The notes under the pieces: model-generated
Seen by the model: the letters and a program-made list of their open reading frames with translations, nothing else
Told to the model about the DNA's origin: nothing
The model's database searches: none
Position numbers and translations under genes: made by a program
Shown here: one piece after another, positions 1 through 8,493 of the stretch
How positions within the stretch are numbered: position 1 is the stretch's first letter
Layout: the number at the start of each line of letters is the position of its first letter
Assembly: GCA_900596015.1 (NCBI GenBank)
Contig: UVIF01000021.1
Coordinates: 186,001 to 250,000, forward strand
From: Pseudomonas viridiflava
Lineage (GTDB): Bacteria > Pseudomonadota > Gammaproteobacteria > Pseudomonadales > Pseudomonadaceae
Length of the DNA: 64,000 bases
Direction of reading: 5' to 3'

Positions 1-441
1 GCCATGCACAAGCTGGCGCCGCCGCTGACCTACGGGCTGCTGATCGTGACCGGTATCGTCAGCATCTGGACGCCGCTGGCCCATGACGACATCGCCACGC
101 GCTGGTTCAGCACGCCGAACCTGTTCTACTTCCTGCCCGTGCCGATCCTGGTGCTGGCCACGGTCGTCGGCCTGCTGCGCTCGGTGAAACGCAACGCCCA
201 CTACACGCCGTTCCTGCTGACCCTGCTGCTGGTGTTCCTGGGCTACAGCGGGCTGGGCATCAGCCTGTGGCCGAACATCATCCCGCCGTCGATCTCGATC
301 TGGGACGCGTCGTCGCCGCCGCAGAGCCAAGGGTTCATCCTGGTGGGCACGCTGTTCATCATTCCGATCATCCTGGTGTACACCTTCTGGAGCTACTACG
401 TGTTCCGCGGCAAGGTTACCCACGAAGACGGCTACCACTAG
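1..441 (+). CDS. cioB: Cytochrome bd-type quinol oxidase subunit II, C-terminal part (CydB/CioB)
   Basis: This is the 3' end of an integral membrane protein whose reading frame is open at the window edge, so the start is missing. The visible 146 residues hold about four hydrophobic segments and end in a short charged tail (GYH). The pattern matches the end of subunit II of bd-type quinol oxidases, which with subunit I oxidises ubiquinol and reduces oxygen in the inner membrane. Pseudomonas usually carries the cyanide-insensitive CIO form. The haem ligands lie in subunit I, outside the window. The small DUF2474 gene 52 bp downstream is a usual neighbour of CIO operons and supports the call. 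The CIO-versus-classical-bd choice rests on genus and neighbour and is inference. Confidence 0.85.
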   Translation, partial: AMHKLAPPLTYGLLIVTGIVSIWTPLAHDDIATRWFSTPNLFYFLPVPILVLATVVGLLRSVKRNAHYTPFLLTLLLVFLGYSGLGISLWPNIIPPSISIWDASSPPQSQGFILVGTLFIIPIILVYTFWSYYVFRGKVTHEDGYH

Positions 442-493
442 TCCAACCGCCGCTGCCCAAGCCGCAAGGCCTGGGTCGGGCAGGAGTAGAAGC

Positions 494-655
494 ATGAGCG
501 AGAAACCGATCGTTACGCACAGCGAAGAGAAAAAGCCCTTGTGGAAACGCCTGGGCTGGCTGGTGGTGATCTATGCCGGCAGCGTCGTCGCGCTGGGCTT
601 GTTTGCCATGTTGATCCGCCTGTTCATGACGGCGGCGGGGATGAAATCCCATTGA
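494..655 (+). CDS. DUF2474 small membrane protein, oxidase accessory subunit
   Basis: This 53-residue protein has a charged N-terminus (MSEKPIVTHSEEKK), one membrane helix at about residues 21-45 and a short tail. It starts 52 bp after the oxidase subunit and ends just before a strong terminator, so it is the last gene of the oxidase operon. Small single-helix proteins of this kind (DUF2474, compare CydX/CydZ) sit at the end of bd-oxidase operons and are thought to stabilise the complex. It is too short for routine gene finding, but length, context and helix agree. A weak GGAG-like site (CAGGAGTAGAAGC) precedes the ATG. Confidence 0.8.
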   Translation: MSEKPIVTHSEEKKPLWKRLGWLVVIYAGSVVALGLFAMLIRLFMTAAGMKSH

Positions 656-692
656 ATCCCATCAGTGCTGCTTTGGCAGTGCTCATTTTACA

Positions 693-718
693 GCCCTCCT
701 TGCGGAGGGCTTTTTTTT
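693..718 (+). terminator. Rho-independent terminator of the oxidase operon
   Basis: A perfect 7-bp GC stem (GCCCTCC/GGAGGGC) with a TTGC loop is followed by eight T. It lies 38 bp after the DUF2474 stop codon and before the convergent rlmG. Confidence 0.92.
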
Positions 719-751
719 GCCTGAGGGCAACTTAATGCCTGTGCAGTGCGC

Positions 752-1876
752 CTACTTGCGTGCGCGCAGCACCACGAACTTGGGCGTGGACGCGACCTGT
801 TCGACGGCCCGGAACAGGCGCGCCAGTTTGCTGTGATAGCCCAGATGACGATTGCCGACAATGTACAGGTCGCCGCCGGCAACCAGGGCCTCGCGCGCTT
901 GCTGGAACATCCGCCACGCCAGGAAATCGCCCACCACTTGCTGCTGATGGAACGGCGGGTTGCACAACACCACGTCCAGCGACTGCGGTGCCTGGCCCGC
1001 CAGGCCATCACCGGCACGCACCTCGACCTCCCGGGCACCCAGGGCTGCTTGCCAGTTCTCTCGCGCCGATTGCACGGCCATGAACGATTCATCGACCAGC
1101 GTGTAGTGCGCGTCCGGGTTGGCCAAGGCGCTGGCGATGGCCAGCACGCCGTTGCCGCAGCCCAGGTCGGCCACGCGCGCCGAGCCCAGGTTGCGCGGCA
1201 GGTGGGGGAGGAATGCGCGAGTGCCGATGTCCAGGCCCTCGCGGCAGAACACGTTGGCGTGGTTGAGCAGCGTCAGTGCAGGTTCGTCCAGCGCATAGCG
1301 GGTAGGGTAGGGCGATACCTGTACGGGTTTTTCTTCATGGGTAGCGATCAACAGCCTGGCCTTCTTGACGGCCAATGAAGGTCGCATCGTGCCGATGTAT
1401 TTTTCCAGCAGGTCGCCGGCGGCGTGAGGCAGGTGCTTGACCATGCCGGCGGCCACCACCTCGGCGCCGGGTGCCAGATGGCCGTGCAGGCGGATGAGTT
1501 GTTCTTCGAGCAGGGCGAGGGTCTTGGGTACACGCACCAGCACGCGGTCGAACCGACCTTGCACATTGGTGCTGGCAGGGATGAACTCGACGCTGTCGAA
1601 TGGCTGGCCGTTGCGCGTGAGGTTCTTTTCCAGCCCCAGCGCGCCGAGGAACGAATCGCCGCTGCTGACCACCTGTACGACGCTCTGCAGACTGATGGCC
1701 AGGGCGCCGAAGCTGTCGTTGAGAATCAGCACGCGAGCTTGGGCTGGCAGCGGGTGCTCGGCCATGTAGGCCAGCAGGTACTCGTCCGCCGCATCGAACG
1801 CCTGCAGCGGTTCGTTGGGTTGATCGGGCTGGCGGATCAGATCGAGTTCAGCAAAGGGCGAGGTCAGTACAGGCAT
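752..1876 (-). CDS. rlmG: 23S rRNA (guanine-N2)-methyltransferase RlmG
   Basis: A 374-residue cytoplasmic enzyme predicted to methylate N2 of G1835 (E. coli numbering) in 23S rRNA with S-adenosylmethionine. The C-terminal half has a SAM-binding motif DLGCGNG (about 237-243) and the catalytic NPPFH motif (about 306-310) typical of RlmG/RsmC guanine-N2 methyltransferases. The N-terminal half is the degenerate duplicated domain of that family, and the start MPVLTSPF..DLIRQP fits. The frame extends four codons upstream to a GTG at 1888. I prefer the ATG because it gives the usual length. The gene stands alone, converging with the oxidase operon. Confidence 0.93.
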   Translation of the reverse strand: MPVLTSPFAELDLIRQPDQPNEPLQAFDAADEYLLAYMAEHPLPAQARVLILNDSFGALAISLQSVVQVVSSGDSFLGALGLEKNLTRNGQPFDSVEFIPASTNVQGRFDRVLVRVPKTLALLEEQLIRLHGHLAPGAEVVAAGMVKHLPHAAGDLLEKYIGTMRPSLAVKKARLLIATHEEKPVQVSPYPTRYALDEPALTLLNHANVFCREGLDIGTRAFLPHLPRNLGSARVADLGCGNGVLAIASALANPDAHYTLVDESFMAVQSARENWQAALGAREVEVRAGDGLAGQAPQSLDVVLCNPPFHQQQVVGDFLAWRMFQQAREALVAGGDLYIVGNRHLGYHSKLARLFRAVEQVASTPKFVVLRARK

Positions 1877-1932
1877 GGCAAAGGGCACGGAGGCGGCAAT
1901 AAAGCCGCGATTCTACCCGATCGCACGCGTGC

Positions 1933-2246
1933 CTGTAGGCGCGGTCATCGGCCGCGAAAGCCGCACCGCAGCCGTATCCTGTGGGAGCGGGTTCTACCCG
2001 CGAAGGGCTCACTGCAGCCGTGTCCTGTGGGAGCGGGTTCTACCCGCGAAGGGCTCACCGCAGCCGTATCCTGTGGGAGCGGGTTCTACCCGCGAAGGGC
2101 TCACCGCAGCCGTATCCTGTGGGAGCGGGTTCTACCCGCGAAGGGCTTACCGCAGCCGTATCCTGTGGGAGCGGGTTCTACCCGCGAAGGGCTCACCGCA
2201 GCCGTATCCTGTGGGAGCGGGTTCTACCCGCGACGGGCTCACCGCG
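1933..2246. repeat. REP family A tandem array: six copies of a 46-bp unit, preceded by one family B element
   Basis: Units begin with GTGGGAGCGG at 1981, 2027, 2073, 2119, 2165 and 2211, exactly 46 bp apart and nearly identical. Each carries the palindrome GCGGGTTCTACCCGC followed by a spacer close to GAAGGGCTCACCGCAGCC. A family B-like copy (GTAGGCGCGGTCATCGGCCG) starts at about 1935. This fills the rlmG-fpr gap. Open frames through it arise because the repeat has no stops, not from genes. Confidence 0.93.
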
Positions 2247-2371
2247 TAACATCAGACTCACTGCAGTGCGACCCCCGCAGGCAGATGGCTCACCGGTGGC
2301 CACACAAACCAACGGTGTTTATCTTCGGCGGTTTGCGGGAAAATGCCGGCACTTGAACAACGGAGCGCCTC

Positions 2372-3148
2372 ATGACCGCCAGCGCAGAAAAATTCACTCG
2401 CCAGACCATCATCGAGGTCCAGCCGCTGACCCCCAGCCTGTTCACCCTGCGCACCACCCGCGATGCTGGCTTCCGCTTCGTCGCCGGCCAGTTCGCTCGT
2501 CTGGGTGTGACCAAGGCCGACGGCACTGTGGTGTGGCGTGCCTATTCGATGGTGTCATCGCCCCACGACGAGTTTCTTGAGTTCTTCTCCATCGTCGTAC
2601 CAGGTGGCGAGTTCACCAGCGAGTTGAGCCGACTACGCCCGGGAGACGAGCTGCTGGTGGAGAAAATGGCCACCGGATTCCTCACCCTGGACCGCTTCGT
2701 CGATGGTCGCGATCTGTGGATGCTGGCAACCGGCACTGGCGTGGCGCCCTTCGTTTCGATCCTGCAGGATTTTCCCGTGTGGGAAAAATTCGAACGGATC
2801 AAACTGGTGTACAGCGCCAGACAAGGCCAGGAGTTGGCCTATCGCGAGCTGATCGCTGGGCTTGAGCAGCGCGATTATTTGGCCGAGTTCGCCGGCAAGC
2901 TGCAATTCATCCCGATCGTGACCCGAGAAACGCTGCCCGGCGCTCTGCACGGGCGCATCACCGACCTGATCCAAAGCGGCGAACTGGAGAAGGCCGCAGG
3001 GCTGGAACTGACCCCGGAGCATTCACGCGTGATGATTTGTGGCAACCCACAAATGATCGACGACACCCGCCAACTGCTCAAAGGCCGCGCCATGAACCTC
3101 AGCCTGAGCCGCCGCCCCGGCCAGGTCGCCGTCGAGAACTACTGGTAG
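2372..3148 (+). CDS. fpr: Ferredoxin/flavodoxin--NADP(+) reductase
   Basis: A 258-residue FAD enzyme moving electrons between NADPH and ferredoxin or flavodoxin. The FAD-binding signature RAYSM is at 56-60, the NADP-binding GTGVAPF at 121-127 and CGNP near 224. The chain ends in Tyr-Trp, the usual stacking end of bacterial FPRs. Length is normal. A CGGAG Shine-Dalgarno lies about 6 nt before the ATG. The gene is bounded by a REP array and a REP pair and looks monocistronic. Pseudomonads have two FPR types (FprA and FprB), and I cannot say which this is from the sequence alone. Known roles are in oxidative stress and iron-sulfur metabolism. Confidence 0.92.
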   Translation: MTASAEKFTRQTIIEVQPLTPSLFTLRTTRDAGFRFVAGQFARLGVTKADGTVVWRAYSMVSSPHDEFLEFFSIVVPGGEFTSELSRLRPGDELLVEKMATGFLTLDRFVDGRDLWMLATGTGVAPFVSILQDFPVWEKFERIKLVYSARQGQELAYRELIAGLEQRDYLAEFAGKLQFIPIVTRETLPGALHGRITDLIQSGELEKAAGLELTPEHSRVMICGNPQMIDDTRQLLKGRAMNLSLSRRPGQVAVENYW

Positions 3149-3182
3149 CAATCGCTCCACCACCTGATCCACCGCATCAACC

Positions 3183-3261
3183 TTTCGCGGCCACGGACCG
3201 CTCCTACAGTGGATCAGTGCCCACCCCGGCCCACCCGTAGGAGCGGTCATCGGCCGCGAAC
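3183..3261. repeat. REP family B inverted pair
   Basis: A left copy (TTCGCGGCCACGGACCGCTC) and a right inverted copy (GTAGGAGCGGTCATCGGCCG) lie between fpr and mscL, which converge. Such a pair can fold on either RNA strand. Confidence 0.85.
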
Positions 3262-3275
3262 GGCGCACCGCGGTA

Positions 3276-3728
3276 TCAGATCTGCGGCCCAGGCGTTGGT
3301 GCAGTGGTGACCACGGTGCCTTTGCCGTTCTGCTCTTTGAGCAGGTCACGGATTTCGCCCAGCAGCAGTTCTTCCTTGGTTGGCGCAGCCGGCGCCGCAG
3401 GCTTCTTTTCTTCCTGGTGGCGCAGGCGGTTGATGGCCTTCACGCCCATGAAGATGGCGAACGCCACAATGATGAAGTCGATGACCGTCTGGATGAACTT
3501 GCCATAGGCCAGCACCACCGCTGGCGCATCGCCAACCGCGGCGCGCAGGGTAATGGCCAGGTCGCTGAAATCCACACCACCGATCAACAGTCCGAGCGGC
3601 GGCATGATCACATCGCCAACGAAGGATGAAACGATCTTGCCGAACGCTGCACCGATGATGATACCAACGGCCATGTCGACTACATTGCCTTTGACCGCAA
3701 AGGCCTTGAATTCACTTAGCACGCTCAT
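3276..3728 (-). CDS. mscL: Large-conductance mechanosensitive channel MscL
   Basis: A 150-residue inner-membrane channel that opens under high membrane tension and releases solutes during osmotic downshock. It has the N-terminal amphipathic helix ([20 protein letters not shown]), the glycine-rich pore helix ([15 protein letters not shown]), a periplasmic loop, a second membrane helix (about 79-100) and a charged cytoplasmic helix preceded by a Pro/Ala linker. The C-terminal linker and tail are a little longer than in E. coli MscL (136 aa). The ATG at 3728 is the only sensible start. It is divergent from radA across a 211-bp gap. Confidence 0.96.
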   Translation of the reverse strand: MSVLSEFKAFAVKGNVVDMAVGIIIGAAFGKIVSSFVGDVIMPPLGLLIGGVDFSDLAITLRAAVGDAPAVVLAYGKFIQTVIDFIIVAFAIFMGVKAINRLRHQEEKKPAAPAAPTKEELLLGEIRDLLKEQNGKGTVVTTAPTPGPQI

Positions 3729-3939
3729 GAGGTTATTCCTTATTACAGATGAGGTTGGTCAACGCATTCCAAATCAGCGAGATGCTTCATTTTCCATGCC
3801 TGCTGCAAGGGACCCAACTGCGCCCTAGAAGTTTTGTCAAAGTACAGACTAGACGCTTTTCAGCGCTGCAAGGGCTTGATTTGCCCACTATTCCAGCGCG
3901 CTCGATTATCATGAACGCACTTTTCGAACAGGAATTTTC

Positions 3940-5307
3940 ATGGCCAAGGCAAAGCGCATGTACGGCTGCACCGAGTGCGGTGCCACGTTTTCCAAATGGG
4001 CAGGCCAGTGCGGCGAGTGCGGTGCCTGGAACACCCTGGTGGAGACCGTCATCGAAAGCGGCGCTGCCGCACCACCCAGTGGCCGCACCGGCTGGACAGG
4101 GCAGCAGGCGCAACTCAAGACCCTGGCCGAAGTCAGCATCGAAGAGATCCCGCGCTTCTCGACTGCATCCGCCGAACTGGACCGCGTGCTGGGCGGCGGC
4201 CTGGTCGACGGCTCGGTGGTGCTGATCGGCGGCGACCCCGGTATCGGCAAATCCACCATCCTGCTGCAGACCCTGTGCAACATCGCCATGCGCATGCCCG
4301 CGCTGTACGTCACCGGCGAAGAATCGCAGCAACAGGTGGCCATGCGCGCGCGACGCCTGGGCCTGCCCCAGGACAAACTCAAGGTCATGACCGAGACCTG
4401 CATCGAAACCATCATCGCCACCGCCAAGGTCGAGCAGCCCAAGGTCATGGTGATCGACTCGATCCAGACTATCTTCACCGAAAACCTGCAGTCCGCGCCC
4501 GGCGGTGTGTCGCAGGTGCGCGAAAGCGCCGCGCTGCTGGTGCGTTATGCCAAACAGAGCGGCACGGCCATCTTCCTGGTCGGCCACGTGACCAAGGAAG
4601 GCGCCCTGGCCGGCCCCCGCGTGCTCGAGCACATGGTCGATACCGTGCTGTACTTCGAAGGCGAATCCGATGGCCGCCTGCGCTTGTTGCGGGCCGTGAA
4701 GAACCGCTTCGGCGCGATCAACGAGCTGGGCGTGTTCGGCATGACCGACAAGGGCCTGAAAGAAGTCTCCAACCCGTCGGCGATCTTTCTGACCCGTGCC
4801 CAGGAAGAAGTCCCCGGCAGTGTGGTCATGGCCACGTGGGAAGGTACCCGGCCCATGCTGGTTGAAGTGCAGGCGCTGGTAGACGACAGCCACCTGTCCA
4901 ACCCGCGCCGGGTCACCCTGGGCCTGGACCAGAATCGCCTGGCCATGCTGTTGGCAGTACTGCATCGGCACGGCGGCATCCCCACCCATGACCAAGACGT
5001 GTTCCTCAACGTGGTCGGCGGCGTGAAAGTGCTCGAAACCGCTTCCGACCTGGCGTTGCTCGCGGCGATCATGTCCAGCCTGCGCAACCGTCCGCTGCCG
5101 CACGACCTTTTGGTGTTCGGCGAAGTCGGCTTGTCCGGCGAAGTGCGCCCGGTTCCCAGTGGCCAGGAACGGCTCAAGGAAGCGGCCAAGCATGGCTTCA
5201 AGCGCGCCATCGTGCCCAAGGCCAATGCGCCCAAGGAGGCGCCGCCAGGCCTGCAGGTCATTGCCGTGACGCGTCTGGAACAAGCGCTGGATGCCTTGTT
5301 CGAGTAG
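3940..5307 (+). CDS. radA: DNA repair protein RadA (branch-migration ATPase)
   Basis: A 455-residue RecA-related ATPase that promotes branch migration of recombination intermediates and helps process stalled forks. It has an N-terminal C4 zinc finger (C10, C13, C24, C27), Walker A GDPGIGKST (98-106), the RadA-specific KNRFG motif (254-258) and a C-terminal Lon-protease-like domain that is structural rather than proteolytic. Length is typical. CAGGAA precedes the ATG. An overlapping ATG at 3911 is in another frame and is not used. No partner gene follows; a REP element lies downstream. Confidence 0.97.
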   Translation: MAKAKRMYGCTECGATFSKWAGQCGECGAWNTLVETVIESGAAAPPSGRTGWTGQQAQLKTLAEVSIEEIPRFSTASAELDRVLGGGLVDGSVVLIGGDPGIGKSTILLQTLCNIAMRMPALYVTGEESQQQVAMRARRLGLPQDKLKVMTETCIETIIATAKVEQPKVMVIDSIQTIFTENLQSAPGGVSQVRESAALLVRYAKQSGTAIFLVGHVTKEGALAGPRVLEHMVDTVLYFEGESDGRLRLLRAVKNRFGAINELGVFGMTDKGLKEVSNPSAIFLTRAQEEVPGSVVMATWEGTRPMLVEVQALVDDSHLSNPRRVTLGLDQNRLAMLLAVLHRHGGIPTHDQDVFLNVVGGVKVLETASDLALLAAIMSSLRNRPLPHDLLVFGEVGLSGEVRPVPSGQERLKEAAKHGFKRAIVPKANAPKEAPPGLQVIAVTRLEQALDALFE

Positions 5308-5384
5308 CACGATCGCCGCAGTAGGCTAAGGTTGTTGGGTGTCAGGACTTGCCCTATCGGCGTAGACGCTCCCGCTGTTCCATT

Positions 5385-5415
5385 GTGGGAGCGGGTCTCT
5401 GCCCGCGAAGAGGCC
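5385..5415. repeat. Single REP family A element
   Basis: GTGGGAGCGGGTCTCTGCCC followed by GCGAAGAGGCC, lying between radA and the M20 peptidase gene. Confidence 0.85.
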
Positions 5416-5458
5416 AATCCTGCCTACAAAAACCGCACCCGCCCGAGGCTTCCGACTT

Positions 5459-6694
5459 ATGCCCGTTAGACCTTCACGCGTCACCGCAATCGCTGCAGCC
5501 TGCCTGTTCTCGCTGTCGACGCAGGCCGCCGAACTGCCTGCCGCCGATCTCTACAAACAGGCCCAGGCCGAACAATCCAGCTATCTGGAAACGGTCAAGG
5601 AACTGGTCTCGGTAGACACCGGCACCGGCCAGGAAAAAGGCCTGGCCACGATCAGCGCGCTGCTGGTCAAGCGCCTCAAGGAGTTGGGCGCCACGGTCCA
5701 GACCACCCCGGCCACGCCGTCGGTGGGCGACAACATCGTCGGCACCTTCAAGGGCAGCGGCAGCAAGAATTTTTTGCTCATGGTCCACTACGACACGGTG
5801 TTCCTGCCGGGCACCGCCGCCAAGCGTCCATTCCGCACCGACGAGGCGCGTGCCTATGGCCCCGGCGTGGCCGATGCCAAGGGCGGCGTGGCGATGATCC
5901 TGCACGCGTTGAAACTACTCAAGGCCCAAGGGTTCGACAGCTACGGCACGCTCACCGTGCTGTTCAACCCGGACGAGGAAATGGGCTCGGCCGGCTCGAA
6001 GAAAATCATCGCCGAACTGGCTGCCCAGAACGATTACGTCTTTTCCTACGAGCCGCCGAACAAGGACGCAGTGACCACTGCCACCAACGGCATCAACGGC
6101 CTGATCCTGGAAGTCAAAGGGCGCTCGTCGCACGCCGGCTCAGCGCCTGAAGAAGGTCGCAATGCGCTCACCGAACTGGCCCACCAGTTGGTCCAGCTCA
6201 AAGACCTGGGCGACCCCGACAAGGGCACCACCGTAAACTGGACCATGGCCAAGGCGGGCGAGAAGCGCAACATCATTCCGGCCCTCGCGACGGCCGAAGC
6301 GGACATGCGCTATTCGGACATCGAAGAAACCGACCGCGTGCTTGCGCAAGGCCAGCGCCTGATCCGCAAGCAATTGATCGACGACACCCAGGTCAGCCTG
6401 CGACTGGAGAAAGGTCGGCCGCCGCTGGCCAAGAACAGCGGGTCAGAGCAACTGGCCGGCGTGGCGCAGAAAGCCTATGCAGCAATCGACAAATCCATCG
6501 AACCGATCGCCATGCGCTTCGGTACCGACGCCGGCTATGCCTACGTGCCCGGCAGCGACAAACCTGCGGTGCTGGAAACCATGGGCGTGGTAGGGGCGGG
6601 GTTGCATGCCGACGACGAATACATCGAACTGGGCAGCATCGCGCCGCGGCTGTATCTGACCTTATCGATGATCCGCACGCTGTCGGTACCTTGA
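5459..6694 (+). CDS. Secreted M20 family metallopeptidase (glutamate carboxypeptidase/CPG2-like)
   Basis: A 411-residue zinc peptidase with a cleavable N-terminal signal (hydrophobic stretch to about residue 22, TQAA-E), so probably periplasmic. Ligand and catalytic residues are visible: H110 and D112 in MVHYDT, D139 in DAKGG, E173-E174 in PDEEMG and a late H383 in GLHADDE, with an inserted dimerisation domain in between. The layout is that of Pseudomonas carboxypeptidase G2, which removes C-terminal glutamate from folates and peptides. Substrate cannot be read from the sequence, so other M20A activities remain possible. The gene is monocistronic and followed by a strong hairpin. Confidence 0.88.
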   Translation: MPVRPSRVTAIAAACLFSLSTQAAELPAADLYKQAQAEQSSYLETVKELVSVDTGTGQEKGLATISALLVKRLKELGATVQTTPATPSVGDNIVGTFKGSGSKNFLLMVHYDTVFLPGTAAKRPFRTDEARAYGPGVADAKGGVAMILHALKLLKAQGFDSYGTLTVLFNPDEEMGSAGSKKIIAELAAQNDYVFSYEPPNKDAVTTATNGINGLILEVKGRSSHAGSAPEEGRNALTELAHQLVQLKDLGDPDKGTTVNWTMAKAGEKRNIIPALATAEADMRYSDIEETDRVLAQGQRLIRKQLIDDTQVSLRLEKGRPPLAKNSGSEQLAGVAQKAYAAIDKSIEPIAMRFGTDAGYAYVPGSDKPAVLETMGVVGAGLHADDEYIELGSIAPRLYLTLSMIRTLSVP

Positions 6695-6700
6695 TCCGGC

Positions 6701-6735
6701 GCAGTGCCGGCGCCCGGCATAGGCGCCGGCACTGC
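6701..6735 (+). terminator. Strong hairpin after the M20 peptidase gene
   Basis: A perfect 14-bp inverted repeat (GCAGTGCCGGCGCC / GGCGCCGGCACTGC) with a 7-nt loop starts 7 bp after the stop codon. There is no T-run, so it may end transcription with help from Rho or protect the mRNA 3' end. It does not match the three REP families here. Confidence 0.6.
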
Positions 6736-6806
6736 CACGCCAACTTGCTCAACCCCCGGCACGCCCCGTACTCTGAGGTCCTCTCACCGACCATGGAGCG
6801 CGCCCT

Positions 6807-7499
6807 ATGAACACTGCAGTGCCGGGCATGGGCCCCGTCAAGGCCGTCATCTTCGACATGGATGGCTTGTTGCTGAACACCGAGGGCATCTACACCGAAG
6901 TCACGCAGATGATTGCCGAGCGTTACGGAAAGGTCTTCGACTGGAGCGTCAAGCAGAACACCATCGGCCTGGGCGCCAATGACCTGTCGACCTATATCGT
7001 CGAGACATTGGGCTTGCCGCTGACGCCCGCCGAATTCATCGAAGCGCGTGCGCCGCTGATGGCCGAGCGTTTTCCCCATGCGCAGGCGATGGCCGGCGCC
7101 GAGGCGCTGGTGCGGCATCTGAAGGCGCACAACATTCCGATCGCCGTGGGCACCAGCTCGTCTCGTGGGCACTTTGCGATGAAAACTACCCTGCATCAGG
7201 AGTGGTTTGCGCTGTTCGACACGGTTGTCACCGCCGATGACCCAGAGGTGGGTGCGGCCAAGCCTGCGCCGGATATTTTCCTGGTCGCGGCCAAGCGTCT
7301 GGGGGTAGAGCCCAAGGATTGCCTGGTGTTCGAGGATTCGCCCTTCGGCGTCACCGCTGCCAAAGCCGCCGGGATGTTCGCGGTGGCCGTACCGGATGCC
7401 GCCATGGCGCCAGAACGCTATCACCACGCCGACGATCGTCTGCAAAGCCTGCTGGGCTTCGACCCCGCCCAATGGGGTCTGCCCGCCCACCTGGTCTAG
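6807..7499 (+). CDS. HAD superfamily phosphatase (subfamily IA, HDHD1/pseudouridine-phosphatase-like)
   Basis: A 230-residue cytosolic hydrolase of the haloacid dehalogenase fold. Motif I DMDG has the nucleophile D17 and acid D19; motif II is in VGTSSS; motif III Lys is in AAKPAPD; motif IV is EDSPFG. A four-helix cap lies between motifs I and II, as in subfamily IA. It resembles eukaryotic HDHD1 and bacterial phosphosugar or pseudouridine-5'-phosphate phosphatases, but the substrate is not readable. GGAGCG precedes the ATG. An in-frame ATG seven codons on is a possible alternative start. Confidence 0.85.
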   Translation: MNTAVPGMGPVKAVIFDMDGLLLNTEGIYTEVTQMIAERYGKVFDWSVKQNTIGLGANDLSTYIVETLGLPLTPAEFIEARAPLMAERFPHAQAMAGAEALVRHLKAHNIPIAVGTSSSRGHFAMKTTLHQEWFALFDTVVTADDPEVGAAKPAPDIFLVAAKRLGVEPKDCLVFEDSPFGVTAAKAAGMFAVAVPDAAMAPERYHHADDRLQSLLGFDPAQWGLPAHLV

Positions 7500-7542
7500 C
7501 CTTGCGCAGGAGCGGGGCAATCAAACACCCCGCATCGCCCTT

Positions 7543-7606
7543 TTCGCGGGCAGAGCCCGCTCCCACAGTGCACTTCACCCCTGTGGGAGCGGGCTCTGCC
7601 CGCGAA
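7543..7606. repeat. REP family A perfect inverted pair
   Basis: Two exact 26-bp inverted copies (7543-7568 and 7581-7606) around a 12-nt spacer lie between the convergent HAD and PilZ genes. The position suggests a bidirectional terminator-like element. Confidence 0.9.
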
Positions 7607-7622
7607 GACCCCGCTGCCGTCC

Positions 7623-7991
7623 TCAAACGTCCAGCAAAGCCCCCAACTCCCGCTCCAGCTCCTCGGGGTCACCCAGGTTGAGCTCGATCAGACGACGCAG
7701 ATGGCTGATCGACTCCAGACCGATATGGGTGCACACGAAACCCAGTTGACCATGATCGTCATGGGCCAGCTTGACCTCCATCACCACATCTTCCTGCGGC
7801 CCCAGCTTCACATCCACATTGAAGGGTTTGCCAGCATCGCCCAGCCAGGGCGACGGCTTTTCGATCAGCAGCCCCTTCAACGACAGATCGAGCAGCTTCA
7901 CCGGCCAGCGCTCGGTGCCTTGGCGCAGCTCGGTCTTGGCATCGAAGGCGATGCGCTTGAAGCGCCGGCGTTCGGTATGGGTTTGCGTCAT
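7623..7991 (-). CDS. PilZ domain protein (c-di-GMP receptor-like)
   Basis: A 122-residue single-domain protein. It carries the c-di-GMP-binding signature of PilZ domains: an N-terminal arginine cluster (RRRFKR, RxxxR type) and a later DLSLKG (D/NxSxxG). A barrel-like hydrophobic pattern follows, with a charged tail. The ORF can extend 30 codons upstream, but MTQTHTERRR starts just before the domain and overlaps nothing. It lies 40 bp downstream of the methyltransferase-like membrane gene on the same strand and may share its mRNA. The effector target is unknown. Confidence 0.87.
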   Translation of the reverse strand: MTQTHTERRRFKRIAFDAKTELRQGTERWPVKLLDLSLKGLLIEKPSPWLGDAGKPFNVDVKLGPQEDVVMEVKLAHDDHGQLGFVCTHIGLESISHLRRLIELNLGDPEELERELGALLDV

Positions 7992-8031
7992 GATCGGGTC
8001 CTCGAGTTTTGCTGGACTATAGCGCAGAGAC

Positions 8032-8493
8032 TCAAAGCCAGCGGCGAACCCGTCGACAATACTGGCGATAAGTTTCCCCAAACAGCCCTTCCAGCTGGAT
8101 TTCGTCAGGCCGGATCACCAGCCAGTTCATCAGGTACAGCAACACCGGAAGCAACAGCCACGGCCACAGGCTGCCCATCAGCAACGACAGCGCGACATAG
8201 GCCAGGGTGTCACCCAGATTGATCGGGTTGCGCGACAGCGCGAACGGCCCGTCGCGCAGCAATTCGTGGGGTGCGTCGAAATTGCTGGTCGCCGTGTGCT
8301 GTCGTTTGAAACGCAGCATGGCCCAGAAGGAAAGGCTCTGGCCGAGGATGATCAACGCCGCCGCCGTGGCGGCGGTCCAACTGTTGACCGGCAGCCCAAC
8401 AGGTAGTGCATAGCTCAGGGCCATGGCCACGGCGATGAACGCCAGATACAGCAATGGTGGGGGCAGGGCGGCTTGGACAGGTGGCTTGGGCAT
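8032..8493 (-). CDS. Isoprenylcysteine O-methyltransferase (ICMT/PEMT-like) family membrane protein
   Basis: A 153-residue protein with about four membrane helices and the ICMT/PEMT family's C-terminal SAM-binding signature: LSRNPINLG (RxPxN pattern), then a hydrophobic hairpin and FGETYRQYCRRVRRW. Bacteria lack prenylated CAAX proteins, so the substrate is probably a small molecule or lipid; some relatives methylate thiols. That is family knowledge and not shown here. The start MPKPPVQAAL at 8493 is chosen because the longer frame would run over the cstA promoter and start. It is probably cotranscribed with the PilZ gene. Confidence 0.78.
   Translation of the reverse strand: MPKPPVQAALPPPLLYLAFIAVAMALSYALPVGLPVNSWTAATAAALIILGQSLSFWAMLRFKRQHTATSNFDAPHELLRDGPFALSRNPINLGDTLAYVALSLLMGSLWPWLLLPVLLYLMNWLVIRPDEIQLEGLFGETYRQYCRRVRRWL

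Noticed and set aside
1875..2580. Repetitive plus-strand frames through the 46-bp array (protein repeats such as GAGSTREGL)
   Set aside because: They are the translation of REP palindromes that happen to lack stops; 46 is not a multiple of 3, so all three frames are open in turn, which is not a protein repeat.
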